This document shows, piece by piece, positions 25,133-36,035 of a stretch of DNA of 64,000 nucleotides. Each line of letters begins with the position of its first letter. The stretch's first letter is position 1. Position numbers and translations under genes: made by a program. The DNA is from CAVXHQ01 sp963789535 (lineage in GTDB: Bacteria > Pseudomonadota > Alphaproteobacteria > Rhodobacterales > Rhodobacteraceae): positions 1,302,001 to 1,366,000 of the forward strand of contig CAWBKU010000005.1 in assembly GCA_963789535.1 (NCBI GenBank). The letters run 5' to 3'. The notes under the pieces are model-generated. The model was not told where the DNA came from. It worked only from the letters and a program-made list of their open reading frames with translations, and did not search any database.

Positions 25133-26007
25133 TGCGGATTTCGGTGCTCGCGGATGTGAAACCGCTCCTGGGCGAGGGGCCGCTCTGGGACGTGGAGACC
25201 GAGCGTCTGTGGTTCATCGACAGCCTCGGCGCGCGCCTCTTCCGCTGCACGGCGGAGGGCGCCGAGATGCGGGCCTGGACGGTTCCCTCGGCCATCGGCT
25301 CGATGTGCCTGCGCGCGCGCGGCGGGGCCATCGTGGCGCTGACCGACGGGTTCCATGCCCTCGACCTCGACACCGGCGAGACCGTGCATCTGGTCGACCC
25401 GGAACCGGACCGGCTCCACAACCGGATGAACGACGGCAAGGTGGACCCGGGGGGCCGGTTCCTCTGCGGTTCGATGGATACGGGCGAGGTGGCGCCCACA
25501 GGGTCGCTCTGGCGGCTCGATCCCGATCGAAGCGTTCACGAACTCGCTACCGGGATCATCTGCTCGAACGGCCCCTGCTTTGCCCCGGACGGCCGCACGC
25601 TCTATTTGGCCGACAGTTTCACCGGCACGATCGACGCCTTCGACTATGACCCCGCGACGGGGGCCGCCACGAACCGGCGTGCCTTTGCCGTCATGCCCGC
25701 CGACCGGGGCGGCGCGCCCGACGGCGCGACGGTGGATGCCGACGGCTGCGTCTGGACCGCCCTCGTCTTCGACGGCCGGATCCTGCGCCTCGCGCCCGAC
25801 GGCGTCGTCGACCGGGTAATCGAGATGCCGGTGCGCAAGATCACCTCTCTCGCCTTCGGCGGGCCGGATCTCGCCACGCTCTACGTCACCTCGATGGCCG
25901 AACCGCCCCTGCCGAAATACCCCGGCGACGGTCCGCTGCGCGGGGCGACCTTCCGCATCGACGGCCTTGGCGTGCAGGGCCGCCCCGAACCCCGTTTCGC
26001 CGGCTGA
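25132..26007 (+). CDS. SMP-30/gluconolactonase/LRE family protein
   Basis: A 291-residue six-bladed propeller, probable sugar lactonase acting in the cytoplasm. Metal ligands are seen in LLGEGPLWDVE (Glu near residue 15), NRMNDGKVDPGG (Asn near residue 98), IICSNGPCFAPDG (Asn near residue 146) and GGAPDGATVDADG (Asp near residue 195). The ATG shares a base with the previous stop (TGATG). It would open a lactone made by a sugar dehydrogenase such as the SDR encoded next. It is one of two SMP-30 proteins in the window (the other at 13843-14730), each linked to a different operon. Confidence 0.87.
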   Translation: MRISVLADVKPLLGEGPLWDVETERLWFIDSLGARLFRCTAEGAEMRAWTVPSAIGSMCLRARGGAIVALTDGFHALDLDTGETVHLVDPEPDRLHNRMNDGKVDPGGRFLCGSMDTGEVAPTGSLWRLDPDRSVHELATGIICSNGPCFAPDGRTLYLADSFTGTIDAFDYDPATGAATNRRAFAVMPADRGGAPDGATVDADGCVWTALVFDGRILRLAPDGVVDRVIEMPVRKITSLAFGGPDLATLYVTSMAEPPLPKYPGDGPLRGATFRIDGLGVQGRPEPRFAG

Positions 26008-26029
26008 AACACCGAACGAGGAGAGCACT

Positions 26030-26812
26030 ATGACCGCCACGACCGCCATCGTCACCGGAGCCGCACAGGGCGTCGGCGCCGCCTGTGCCGCGCACCTCAT
26101 GCAGGGCGGCGCGACCCGCCTGCTGCTGATCGACCGCGACGCGGACACGCTGGCCGCGACCGCCGCCGACCTGCGCGGGCAGGGGGCCGAGGTCGACACC
26201 CTCACCCTCGATCTGTCGGATGCCGACGCCCTGCTGCGCGACATCGGCGCGTCCATCGAGCGCCTCGGACGGATCGACACGCTGGTGAACGCGGCGGGAA
26301 CGACCGCGCGCGGTGGCCTTGTCGACACCACGCCCGACCTCTTCGACACGGTCTTTCGAATCAACGTCCGCGCGCCCCTCCTGACGATGCAGCTCGCGGC
26401 ACCCGCGATGCGCCCGGCGGGCGGCACCATCGTCAACATCGCCTCGATGCTGGCCTACGGCGGCCCGCCGTTCCTCGCCACCTATGCCGCGAGCAAGGCC
26501 GCCCTCGTCGCCCTCACCCGCAACACCGCCAACGCCCTCAAACGTGACCGCATCCGCGTGCACGCGATCAACCTCGGCTGGACCTGGACACCGGGAGAGC
26601 AGCGCACCCAGACCGAGGTCCACGGCCTGCCCGACGACTGGCGCGCGACTGTCGGCGCCTCCCAGCCGTTCGGGCGCCTTCTGATGCCCGACGATCCCGC
26701 GACGCTGACGGCGTTCCTCGCCTCGGACGCCGCCGCGATGATGACCGGCGCGATCATCGACCTCGACCAGCACGTCATCGGCTGCGGCAACGACAACCTG
26801 GGTGCGGCCTGA
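26030..26812 (+). CDS. short-chain dehydrogenase/reductase (SDR)
   Basis: A 260-residue classical SDR. The NAD(P) motif is VTGAAQGVGAACA (near residue 8), NAAG at NAAGTTARGG, the catalytic Ser in VNIASMLAYGG and the Tyr-xxx-Lys pair in ATYAASKAALV (near residue 155). I chose the ATG at 26030, which has GAGGAG seven bases upstream, over a longer reading that overlaps the lactonase. Substrate-loop sequence INLGWTWTPGE is family-typical. It is the last gene of the run that starts with the disrupted binding protein. A sugar 1-dehydrogenase that supplies the lactonase, or a hydroxy-acid dehydrogenase, are both possible. Confidence 0.88.
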   Translation: MTATTAIVTGAAQGVGAACAAHLMQGGATRLLLIDRDADTLAATAADLRGQGAEVDTLTLDLSDADALLRDIGASIERLGRIDTLVNAAGTTARGGLVDTTPDLFDTVFRINVRAPLLTMQLAAPAMRPAGGTIVNIASMLAYGGPPFLATYAASKAALVALTRNTANALKRDRIRVHAINLGWTWTPGEQRTQTEVHGLPDDWRATVGASQPFGRLLMPDDPATLTAFLASDAAAMMTGAIIDLDQHVIGCGNDNLGAA

Positions 26813-26828
26813 CCCCGACATGGGCCCC

Positions 26829-26845
26829 GGTCCGCCGGCCGGACC
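26829..26845 (+). terminator. hairpin after the SDR gene
   Basis: GGTCCG and CGGACC pair around a five-base loop, 17 bases after the SDR stop. There is no run of T, so it is at best a weak terminator. It marks the end of the 20.1-26.8 kb operon before the promoter region of the next regulator. Confidence 0.35.
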
Positions 26846-26890
26846 GCCGCGCTGACCCCATCCTTAACGTGCAAAAGAAACTTTGCCTTC

Positions 26891-26907
26891 ATCTAACTTT
26901 TTTAGAT
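26891..26907. promoter_or_regulatory. perfect inverted repeat before the XRE-cupin regulator gene
   Basis: ATCTAA (26891-26896) and TTAGAT (26902-26907) form a perfect inverted repeat with a CTTTT centre, in an AT-rich patch 33 bases before the GTG start. The site is well placed for autoregulation by the XRE-cupin protein, or for control of the long downstream transporter operon. Confidence 0.5.
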
Positions 26908-26940
26908 AGGCTTGCGTCACGCGCCCCGGAGTGATGCTGC

Positions 26941-27558
26941 GTGAGCAACTCTACCGATCCCGATCCCCTGTCTGCCCCGCCTGCTGTCGGCGCCCTTTTG
27001 CGTGCGGCGCGGCGTGGGCAGGACTGTACCTTGCAGGAACTGAGCGCGCGGGCGGATCTGTCGGTGGGTTATCTCAGCCAGATCGAGCGTGACATCGCGA
27101 CGCCCTCGCTCGGCTCGCTGAACCGGCTGGCCGCGGCGCTGTCGCTGGATCTGAGCCATTTCGTCCATGTGCCGAACGCCCGCGGCCTCGTCGGCCGCGC
27201 CGCGGACCGCGAGACGACATGGGTGCGTGCGGGCGGCATGACCTATCAGCGGCTGCACGGCGAGTTCATCGGCGCCTCGTTCTCGGCGTTCCTCATCACG
27301 CTGCCGGCCGGCTTCGACACCGAGATCGACCGGCATTCCGGCGAGGAATTCGTCGAGGTCCGTGCGGGCCGGGTGACGTTCGAGATCGACGGCATCGACC
27401 ACGATCTCGGGCCGGGCGACACGCTGCATTTCCGGTCCGACATGCGCCATCAGGCGCGCAACACGACGCAGCAGGAGGCGCTGGTGTTCTGGCTCGGCAA
27501 CGGGCCGACGTTTCGCCAGCGCCCCGACATCGCCCTGAAGATCGACGTGCCGGAATGA
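26941..27558 (+). CDS. XRE family regulator with C-terminal cupin domain
   Basis: A 205-residue regulator. Residues about 15-75 are a Cro/CI helix-turn-helix (TLQELSARADLSVGYLSQIE, then PSLGSLNRLAAAL). Residues about 105-195 are a small cupin beta-barrel (SGEEFVEVRAGRVTFEIDG and LGPGDTLHFRSDMRHQARN), the usual ligand sensor of PuuR-like proteins. The start is GTG at 26941. Its stop overlaps the ATG of the first permease (ATGA), so it is the first gene of a 12-gene operon of peptide-type transporters and probably controls their expression in response to a small metabolite, such as an amine or amino acid. Confidence 0.9.
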   Translation: MSNSTDPDPLSAPPAVGALLRAARRGQDCTLQELSARADLSVGYLSQIERDIATPSLGSLNRLAAALSLDLSHFVHVPNARGLVGRAADRETTWVRAGGMTYQRLHGEFIGASFSAFLITLPAGFDTEIDRHSGEEFVEVRAGRVTFEIDGIDHDLGPGDTLHFRSDMRHQARNTTQQEALVFWLGNGPTFRQRPDIALKIDVPE

Positions 27559-28502
27559 CGGGCACCGGTCGCCTGCCGCTCGACTGGTTGGCCCGGCGCA
27601 TCGGGATGATGGGGCTGACGCTGCTGGCGATCGTCACGCTGACGTTCGCGCTGATGCACGCGGTGCCGGGCGGGCCGTTCGTGTCCGAACGGATGCTGGC
27701 GCCCGAGATCGAGGCGGCGCTCGATGCCAAGTTCGGCCTCGATCAGCCGCTGTGGTGGCAATATTTGCGCTATCTCGGCGGCGTGCTGACCTTCGACCTC
27801 GGGCCGTCGTTCAAATATCCGGGCGTCAGCGTCAATTCGATGATCCGCGACGGTTTGGCGGTGACGGCGCAGACCGGCCTTCTGGCGGTGATCTGCGTCG
27901 TGGCGCTGGGGGTGCCCGCCGGCCTCGTCGCGGCGCTGAACCGGGGGCGCTGGCCCGATACGGCGGCGATGGTGGTGGCGTCGCTCGGCATCGCGGTGCC
28001 GTCCTATGTGATCGCGACGGTGTCGATCTATGTCTTCTCGCTGCGCCTCGGCTGGACGCCGGCCTTCGGGCTGGACGACTGGCGCGGCTATATCCTGCCC
28101 GTCGCGGCGCTGTCGGGGTTCTGGATGTCGTTCGTGGCGCGGCTGACGCGGTCGTCCCTGCTCGAGACGATGGAGCAGGACCATATCATGACCGCGCGCG
28201 CCAAGGGTCTGCCCGCGGGTGCGGTGATCCTGAGGCACGGGTTGCGCAATTCGCTGATCCCGGTGGTGACGGTGCTGGGCCCGGTGGTCGCCAACCTGCT
28301 GACCGGCAGTTTCGTGATCGAGCAGATCTTCGCGCTGCCCGGCATCGGGCGGCACTTCGTGCAGTCGATCACCAACCGCGACTATACCGCGATCATGGGC
28401 ATCACGATCTTCTACGCGGCCTTCCTGATGCTGATGATCCTGATCGTCGATCTGCTCTACCTCGTCCTCGATCCGCGCATTTCCTACGGGGGGCGGCAGT
28501 GA
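27555..28502 (+). CDS. ABC transporter permease, DppB/OppB type (transporter 1)
   Basis: A 315-residue inner-membrane permease with six likely membrane spans; the first is residues 16-35 (MMGLTLLAIVTLTFALMHAV), followed by PGGPF, the family hallmark. The EAA loop is HIMTARAKGLPAGAVILRHG near residue 212. FALPGIGRHFVQSITNRDY and the C-terminal DLLYLVLDPRISYG are typical of OppB proteins. It overlaps both neighbours by four bases. It forms the channel of the first of two importers of peptides, opines, or similar solutes with the DppC-like protein encoded next. Confidence 0.92.
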   Translation: MTGTGRLPLDWLARRIGMMGLTLLAIVTLTFALMHAVPGGPFVSERMLAPEIEAALDAKFGLDQPLWWQYLRYLGGVLTFDLGPSFKYPGVSVNSMIRDGLAVTAQTGLLAVICVVALGVPAGLVAALNRGRWPDTAAMVVASLGIAVPSYVIATVSIYVFSLRLGWTPAFGLDDWRGYILPVAALSGFWMSFVARLTRSSLLETMEQDHIMTARAKGLPAGAVILRHGLRNSLIPVVTVLGPVVANLLTGSFVIEQIFALPGIGRHFVQSITNRDYTAIMGITIFYAAFLMLMILIVDLLYLVLDPRISYGGRQ

Positions 28503-29676
28503 CCCCGCCCGTGACGCAACCGGCCATCGCCCCCGAGATGTGGATCCCCGTCGACGCCGCGGCTGGCGCGCTGCCCGATCCGGCGCGGAGCATGGCGACG
28601 GTCGGGTTCTGGACCGGCGTGCGGCAGCGCCTGTTCCGGCACCGGCCTGCCATGGCGGGCCTCGCGTTCATCGTCCTGCTGATCCTCGCCGCGATCTTCG
28701 GCCCGATGGCCTCGCCCTACAGTTACTTCGCGCAGAACCTCGAGCTGTCGAACCTGCCGCCCGTCTACCGCGCCCACCGGGTCGGCGACGCGCGGGTCTA
28801 CGTGAACACGAGCAACCTCGGCCTCTATACCGTTGCCCCGGACGGCGGCATCGACGGCCTGCTGCGCCCGGACGCGCGCGACATGGTGAACCGCCGCAGC
28901 ACCTGGGACATCGACGGGCGCACGGTGGTGCTCGACTTCGCGCAGCGCCCGCCGGTCCTGACGGTCGACGGGTCGGTCGCCCGTCCCGGCGCTCTGTCCC
29001 TGAACACCCGCAACCCCTTCGGCACCGATCAGTTGGGCCGCGACGTGCTGGTCCGGCAACTCTACGGCGCGCGCATCTCGCTCATGGTCGCCGCCGCCGC
29101 GGTGCTGACCAATTTCGTCATCGGCGTCGTCTATGGCGGCCTCTCGGGCCTGCTCGGCGGGCGCACCGACGCCCTGATGATGCGCTTCGTCGAGGTGGTG
29201 GCGACGATCCCGCTGACGCTCTACGTGATCCTGATGATGGTGGTCCTGCAATCGGGCCTGCTGTCGGTGGTGATCGCCATCGGCACCGTCTATTGGGTCG
29301 ACATGGCGCGGATCGTGCGGGGACAGATCCTGACGCTGAAGAGCCAGGACTATGTGGCCGCCGCCCGGACCATGGGTGCGTCGACGTCGCGGATCCTGTT
29401 CCGGCACCTCCTGCCCAATGCCTTCGGGCCGATCCTCGTGACGCTGACGATGCTGATCCCCTCGGCGATCTTCATCGAGAGCTTCATGTCGTTCATCGGC
29501 CTCGGCGTGACGCCGCCTCTGGCCTCCTGGGGCACGCTGACCTCCGAGGCGGTCGAGACGCTGCGCGCCTATCCGCACCAGCTCTTCTTTCCCGCCGTGG
29601 CGATCAGCCTGACGATCCTCGCCTTCAACTTCCTCGGCGACGGGTTGCGCGACGCGCTCGACCCGCGGCTGGCGTC

Positions 29677-29680
<4 letters not shown>
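28499..29680 (+). CDS. ABC transporter permease, DppC/OppC type with a periplasmic insert (transporter 1)
   Basis: A 393-residue inner-membrane permease starting with GTG in the overlap with the previous stop. The basic N-terminal region (RQRLFRHRPAMAG) precedes span 1 at about residues 50-68. Between this span and the conserved FGTDQLGRDVLVRQLYGAR motif (near residue 177) lie roughly 100 extra residues, with VYVNTSNLGLYTVAPDGG and RRSTWDIDGRTVVLDF, not found in ordinary DppC. OppC proteins with such a periplasmic insert are known, and this may help hold the binding protein. The EAA loop is YVAAARTMGASTSRILFRHL. Confidence 0.9.
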
Positions 29681-31659
<1,979 letters not shown>

Positions 31660-31667
<8 letters not shown>

Positions 31668-33246
31668 CCTGATGATTTCCGTGGCCTTCCCCGCCCTCGT
31701 CGCCGCCCTCGTCGCCGGTCCCGCGCTTGCCGCGGGCGACCTCACCTATGTCGTCAACAACGAGAGCGCGACCTACGACCCCGGCCTCACCTCGGAAACC
31801 TTCGCCGCCCCGATCATCGGCAACACCTTCGAAGGGCTGGTGCGGTTCGATCAGGCCGGCGAGATCGAGGGCGCCATGGCGACAAGCTGGGAAGTCTCCG
31901 ACGACGGGCTGACCTATACGTTCCACCTGCGCGAGGCGAACTGGTCGGACGGTCAGCCGGTGACGGCGGGCGATTTCGTCTATGCCTGGATGCGGGTCCT
32001 CGACCCGGCGGCGGGGGCGATGAACCCCTCGCAGTTCTACCTGATCGAGGGGGCCGAGGCGCATTACAACGCCGCCGGTGTGGGCGACGTGGCGATATCC
32101 GCACCCGACGACCTGACGCTGACCTTCACCCTGACCAACCGCGTGCCCTACATGCTGCAACTCATCACCTACACGAACTGGTTCCCCGTCCGGCAGGACA
32201 TGGTCGAGGCCGACCCCGACGGCTGGACCCGCAACCCCGCGACCTTCATCGGCAACGGCCCGTTCAGGGTGACGGAATTCAACTTCGGCGAGTCGGTCGT
32301 CTTCGCGAAGAACCCCGAGTATTACGACGCCGGTGCCGTCTCGCTCGACACGCTGACCTTCCGGCTGATCCCCGATCAGGCGACGGCCCTCACGGCGATG
32401 GAATCCGGTCAGGTCGACGGCATCGAGGCGGTGCCCGCCCCCGAGATCCCGCGTCTGATGGCCGAGAGCGATGCCTTCATGATCGTCCCCGCCCTCGGCA
32501 CCACCTACGCCTTCTTCAACCCCGCGCAGGCGCCGCTCGACGACGTGCGGGTCCGGCAGGCGCTGTCGATGGCGATCGACCGGCAGGACATCGTCGATTT
32601 CGTGCTGCAATCGGCGGACCGCCCCGCCCTCGGCCTCGTGCCCTACGGCATCACCCTGAACGGCGAGGATTTCCGCGACGGCACCGACACCTTCGGCCTG
32701 GCGGCGCAGGCCCAGCCCGAGGCGGCGCAGGCCCTGCTCGCCGAGGCGGGCTATCCGAACGGCGAGGGCTTTCCCGAAACCCTCTTCATCACCTATTCCT
32801 CACCCCCCATCGAAAAGCTGCTCGAGGCGATCCAGCAGATGTGGCGCGAGAACCTGAACATCGAGGTGCAGATCCAGGCGACCGAATGGCAGGTCTATTA
32901 CCCCGAGGTCCAGAAGGTCGAATACCAGATCGCGCAGATGGGCTGGGGCGCCGACTATCCCCACCCGATGACCTTCCTCGACATCTATCTGCCCGACAGC
33001 CCCAACAACCTCGCCCACTGGCAGAACGCCGACTATGCGGCCATGCTGGAGGCGGCGAAATCGACCGGCGACGCGGCCGAAAGCCTCGCCGACATGCGCG
33101 CCGCGGAGGCGATCCTGATGAACGACCACGTCATCCTGCCGATGTATCACCGCTACAACTACATGATGATGTCGCCCGACGTGCAGGGCTTCTGGCGCTC
33201 GACACTGAACGTGCCCTACTTCCGCGACGTGACCATGACCGAATAA
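31660..33246 (+). CDS. ABC transporter substrate-binding protein, family 5 (transporter 1)
   Basis: A 528-residue periplasmic protein with a Sec signal (MRNLMISVAFPALVAALVAG, cleavage near ALA-AGDL, residue 24). Family 5 marks are TFEGLVRFDQAGEIEGAMA near residue 48, TYTFHLREANWSDGQPVTAGDF near residue 87 and IGNGPFRVTEF near residue 204. It delivers a peptide-like or sugar-like solute to the permeases encoded upstream. It is followed by a strong hairpin and then by a second family 5 binding protein of the adjacent importer. The two are clearly different in sequence, so they are unlikely to be a recent duplication. Confidence 0.92.
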
Positions 33247-33255
33247 GCCGACAGC

Positions 33256-33278
33256 TCCGGCGGTGCAGAACCGCCGGA
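33256..33278 (+). terminator. intercistronic stem-loop
   Basis: TCCGGCGGT and ACCGCCGGA form a perfect nine-pair stem with a five-base loop, nine bases after the first binding-protein stop. No T-run follows, so it more likely protects upstream mRNA from decay or lets only part of transcription continue, a common arrangement next to abundant binding proteins. Confidence 0.6.
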
Positions 33279-33314
33279 CATGCCAATCAACAGCCCCCCG
33301 ACACGGAGAACCCC

Positions 33315-34916
33315 ATGACCATCCGCATGACCACGACCGGCCTCGCCACCGCAGCCGCCACAGCATTGGCGCTGGTGCTGGCAGGCCCCGCCTATGCCGA
33401 AACCCCCGCCGACACGCTGGTGATCGCCGACGTGATCGACGACGTCCTCTCGCTCGACCCGCACGAGGTGAGCGAGGTGGGCGGCGTTCTGGTGACGACG
33501 CAGGTCTATCAGAACCTCGTGACCGTCAACATCGAGGATGCCACCGACATCCAGCCGCAACTGGCCTCGGACTGGAGCATCAGCGACGATGGCCTGACCT
33601 ATACGTTCACCATGAACGACGCCGCGACCTTTTCGTCGGGCAACCCGGTGACGGCCGAGGATGCGGCCTATTCGCTGCAACGCGCGGTCAAGCTCGACTC
33701 GCGGTCGGCGTTCATCCTGACGCAGTTCGGGTTCACCGCCGACAACGTCGACGAAATGATCCGCGTCGAGGACGGCAAGCTCGTCGTCACCATCGCCGAG
33801 GCCTATTCGCCGTCGTTCTTCCTCGTGGTGCTGTCGGCCTATGTCGCGGCCATCGTCGAACGCGCGCCGCTGGTCGAGAACGAGGTCGACGGCGACATGG
33901 GCAATGCCTGGCTGAAATCGGGCGGTACCTCGGTCGGCTCGGGTCCGTTCCAGCTCGCGCAATGGGATCCGGCGGTCGCCATCGTCATGGAGCGCAACGA
34001 AAACTTCTGGGGCGACGCCCCCGCCATGGCCCGCGTCGTGATCCGGCAGGTCGCCGAGAGTGCGACGCAGCGCCTGCTCCTCGAACAGGGCGACATCGAC
34101 ATCGCCAACAAGCTGTCGCCGGACGACCATATCGCCATGGCCGACAATGCGGACGTGACCACGATCACCGGGCCGTCCTCGGTGATCTACTACATGGGTA
34201 TGAACCAGCGGACCCCGGGCCTCGACAGTCCGCAGGTGATCGAAGCAATGAAATGGCTCATCGACTATCAGGGCATGGCCGATACGCTCGCGCAGGGCAC
34301 CGTGTCGGTGCACCAGACGATGATCCCCGGCGGTTTCCTCGGCGCGTCGGAATACACCCCCTACAGCTATGACCTCGAGCGCGCGCAGGCCCTCTTGGCC
34401 GAGTCCGGCGTCGACCTGCCGCTGACCCTCGATATCGTCGTCTGGAACAACGCCCCTTACGTCGATTTCGCGCAGGCGTTGCAGGCGACGATGGCGCCCG
34501 CGGGGATCGAGCTGAACCTCGAAGTGGTCGACGGCGGCCAGTGGCTCGACCGCTACCGCAGCCACGATCTGGACGGCTGGATGGGCCTCTGGGGTCCGGA
34601 TTATCCCGATCCGCACTCGAACGCGCTGGCCTTCGCGGTGACGGCGGCGGACACCACCGGCGACAAGGAGACGCTCGCCGACCGCTTCGGCTTTGCCCCC
34701 GGCGACCTGTCGCCGCGCACGATGGCGGCCCTGCGTGAGACGGACGCGGCGACGCGGCAGGCGATGTACGAGGCGATCCAGATCGACCACACCGACATCT
34801 CGCCGTTCCTGTTCATGTTCCAGGAACAGCGCGCCATCGGCGTGCGCAGCAATGTCGAGGGCCTCGTTCTCGGCGTGACCTTTGCCGACGACCGCTACTG
34901 GAACGTCACGAAGTAG
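33315..34916 (+). CDS. ABC transporter substrate-binding protein, family 5 (transporter 2)
   Basis: A 533-residue periplasmic protein with a Sec signal (hydrophobic core TGLATAAATALALVLAG, cleavage near AYA-ETPA, residue 28). Family 5 features include SLDPHEVSEVGGVLV near residue 45, LASDWSISDDGLTYTF near residue 84 and GSGPFQLAQWDP near residue 212. It starts at the ATG at 33315 with GGAG upstream. Its substrate is unknown. It is followed by its own long hairpin and then by permeases and ATPases of the second importer, giving the order binding protein, permease, permease, ATPase, ATPase. Confidence 0.92.
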   Translation: MTIRMTTTGLATAAATALALVLAGPAYAETPADTLVIADVIDDVLSLDPHEVSEVGGVLVTTQVYQNLVTVNIEDATDIQPQLASDWSISDDGLTYTFTMNDAATFSSGNPVTAEDAAYSLQRAVKLDSRSAFILTQFGFTADNVDEMIRVEDGKLVVTIAEAYSPSFFLVVLSAYVAAIVERAPLVENEVDGDMGNAWLKSGGTSVGSGPFQLAQWDPAVAIVMERNENFWGDAPAMARVVIRQVAESATQRLLLEQGDIDIANKLSPDDHIAMADNADVTTITGPSSVIYYMGMNQRTPGLDSPQVIEAMKWLIDYQGMADTLAQGTVSVHQTMIPGGFLGASEYTPYSYDLERAQALLAESGVDLPLTLDIVVWNNAPYVDFAQALQATMAPAGIELNLEVVDGGQWLDRYRSHDLDGWMGLWGPDYPDPHSNALAFAVTAADTTGDKETLADRFGFAPGDLSPRTMAALRETDAATRQAMYEAIQIDHTDISPFLFMFQEQRAIGVRSNVEGLVLGVTFADDRYWNVTK

Positions 34917-34922
34917 GCCAAC

Positions 34923-34948
34923 GGGCCGACCGGACCCCCGGTCGGCCC
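34923..34948 (+). terminator. intercistronic stem-loop
   Basis: GGGCCGACCGG and CCGGTCGGCCC form a perfect 11-pair stem with loop ACCC, six bases after the second binding-protein stop. The absence of a T-run suggests an mRNA-stabilising or partial-termination element between the binding protein and its permease genes. Confidence 0.65.
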
Positions 34949-34964
34949 CCTCACCGGACGCCTC

Positions 34965-36035
34965 ATGACCACCAACCCCGGCATTTCCCGCGCCCCCGTC
35001 GCCCGCTCCCTCGCGGGTCGCCTCGCCCTGCGGCTCAACTCGGTCGCGTTCAGCGTCGCGCTGACGCTGCTCGGCCTCGTGGCGCTCACCTTCTTCATCG
35101 GGCGGATCGTGCCGATCGACCCGGTGCTGACCGTGGTGGGCGAGAATGCGTCGCAGGCGGTATATGACCGCGTGTTCCAGGAAATGGGCCTCGACAGGCC
35201 GGTGATCGTGCAGTTCGCCACCTACCTTTGGGACGTGATCCGCCTCGACCTCGGCACCTCGATGACCTCGGGCCGCTCGGTCGGCGCCGACATCCTGCGG
35301 TTCTTTCCCGCGACGTTCGAGCTTGCGATCCTCGGCATCGTCATCGGCGTGGCCCTGGGCGTTCCGGCAGGCGTCATCGCGGCGGTAAGGCGCGACACCT
35401 GGGTCGATCACGTCGTCCGCGTCGTGGCGCTGATCGGCTATTCGGTGCCGATCTTCTGGCTCGCCCTGATGGCGCTCCTCGTATTCTACGCCCGCCTCGA
35501 ATGGGTCGGCGGGCCGGGGCAGATCGACATCGGCTATGCCTATTCCTATTCCCGCGTCACCGGCTTTATCCTGATCGACACGGCGCTGACAGGGTCATGG
35601 GAGGTCTTCGCCAACGCCGTCAGCCATATCGTCCTGCCCGCCCTGCTCGTCGGCTATTACTCGATGGCCTACATCAGCCGGATGACCCGCTCGGTCATGC
35701 TCGAACAGCTCAATTCCGAATACGTGCTGGCCGCCCGCCTCAAGGGGGCGTCGGAATATGCCATCGTCGTCCACCACGCCCTGCGCAACGCCGCGATCCC
35801 GCTCGTCACCATCGTGGCGCTGTCGTTCGGCGGGCTGCTCGAGGGGTCGGTGCTGATCGAGACGGTCTTCTCCTGGCCGGGCCTCGGGAACTATATCGCG
35901 CAATCGCTGCTGGGGGGCGACATCAACGCGGTGCTCGGCGGCACCCTCGTCGTCGGCACGATCTTCGTCCTGCTGAACGTTGGTGCCGACCTGCTCTATG
36001 GCCTGCTCGACCCGCGCACGCGGCGCGCGGCATGA
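34965..36035 (+). CDS. ABC transporter permease, DppB/OppB type (transporter 2)
   Basis: A 356-residue inner-membrane permease. Its first span is about residues 27-50 (VAFSVALTLLGLVALTFFIG), followed by the periplasmic loop with MGLDRPVIVQFATYLWDV, typical of DppB. The EAA loop is YVLAARLKGASEYAIVVHHA near residue 250, and FSWPGLGNYIAQSLLGGDINAVLGG and DLLYGLLDPRTR end the protein. The second importer's genes overlap from here on. It pairs with the DppC-type subunit next. Confidence 0.92.
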   Translation: MTTNPGISRAPVARSLAGRLALRLNSVAFSVALTLLGLVALTFFIGRIVPIDPVLTVVGENASQAVYDRVFQEMGLDRPVIVQFATYLWDVIRLDLGTSMTSGRSVGADILRFFPATFELAILGIVIGVALGVPAGVIAAVRRDTWVDHVVRVVALIGYSVPIFWLALMALLVFYARLEWVGGPGQIDIGYAYSYSRVTGFILIDTALTGSWEVFANAVSHIVLPALLVGYYSMAYISRMTRSVMLEQLNSEYVLAARLKGASEYAIVVHHALRNAAIPLVTIVALSFGGLLEGSVLIETVFSWPGLGNYIAQSLLGGDINAVLGGTLVVGTIFVLLNVGADLLYGLLDPRTRRAA

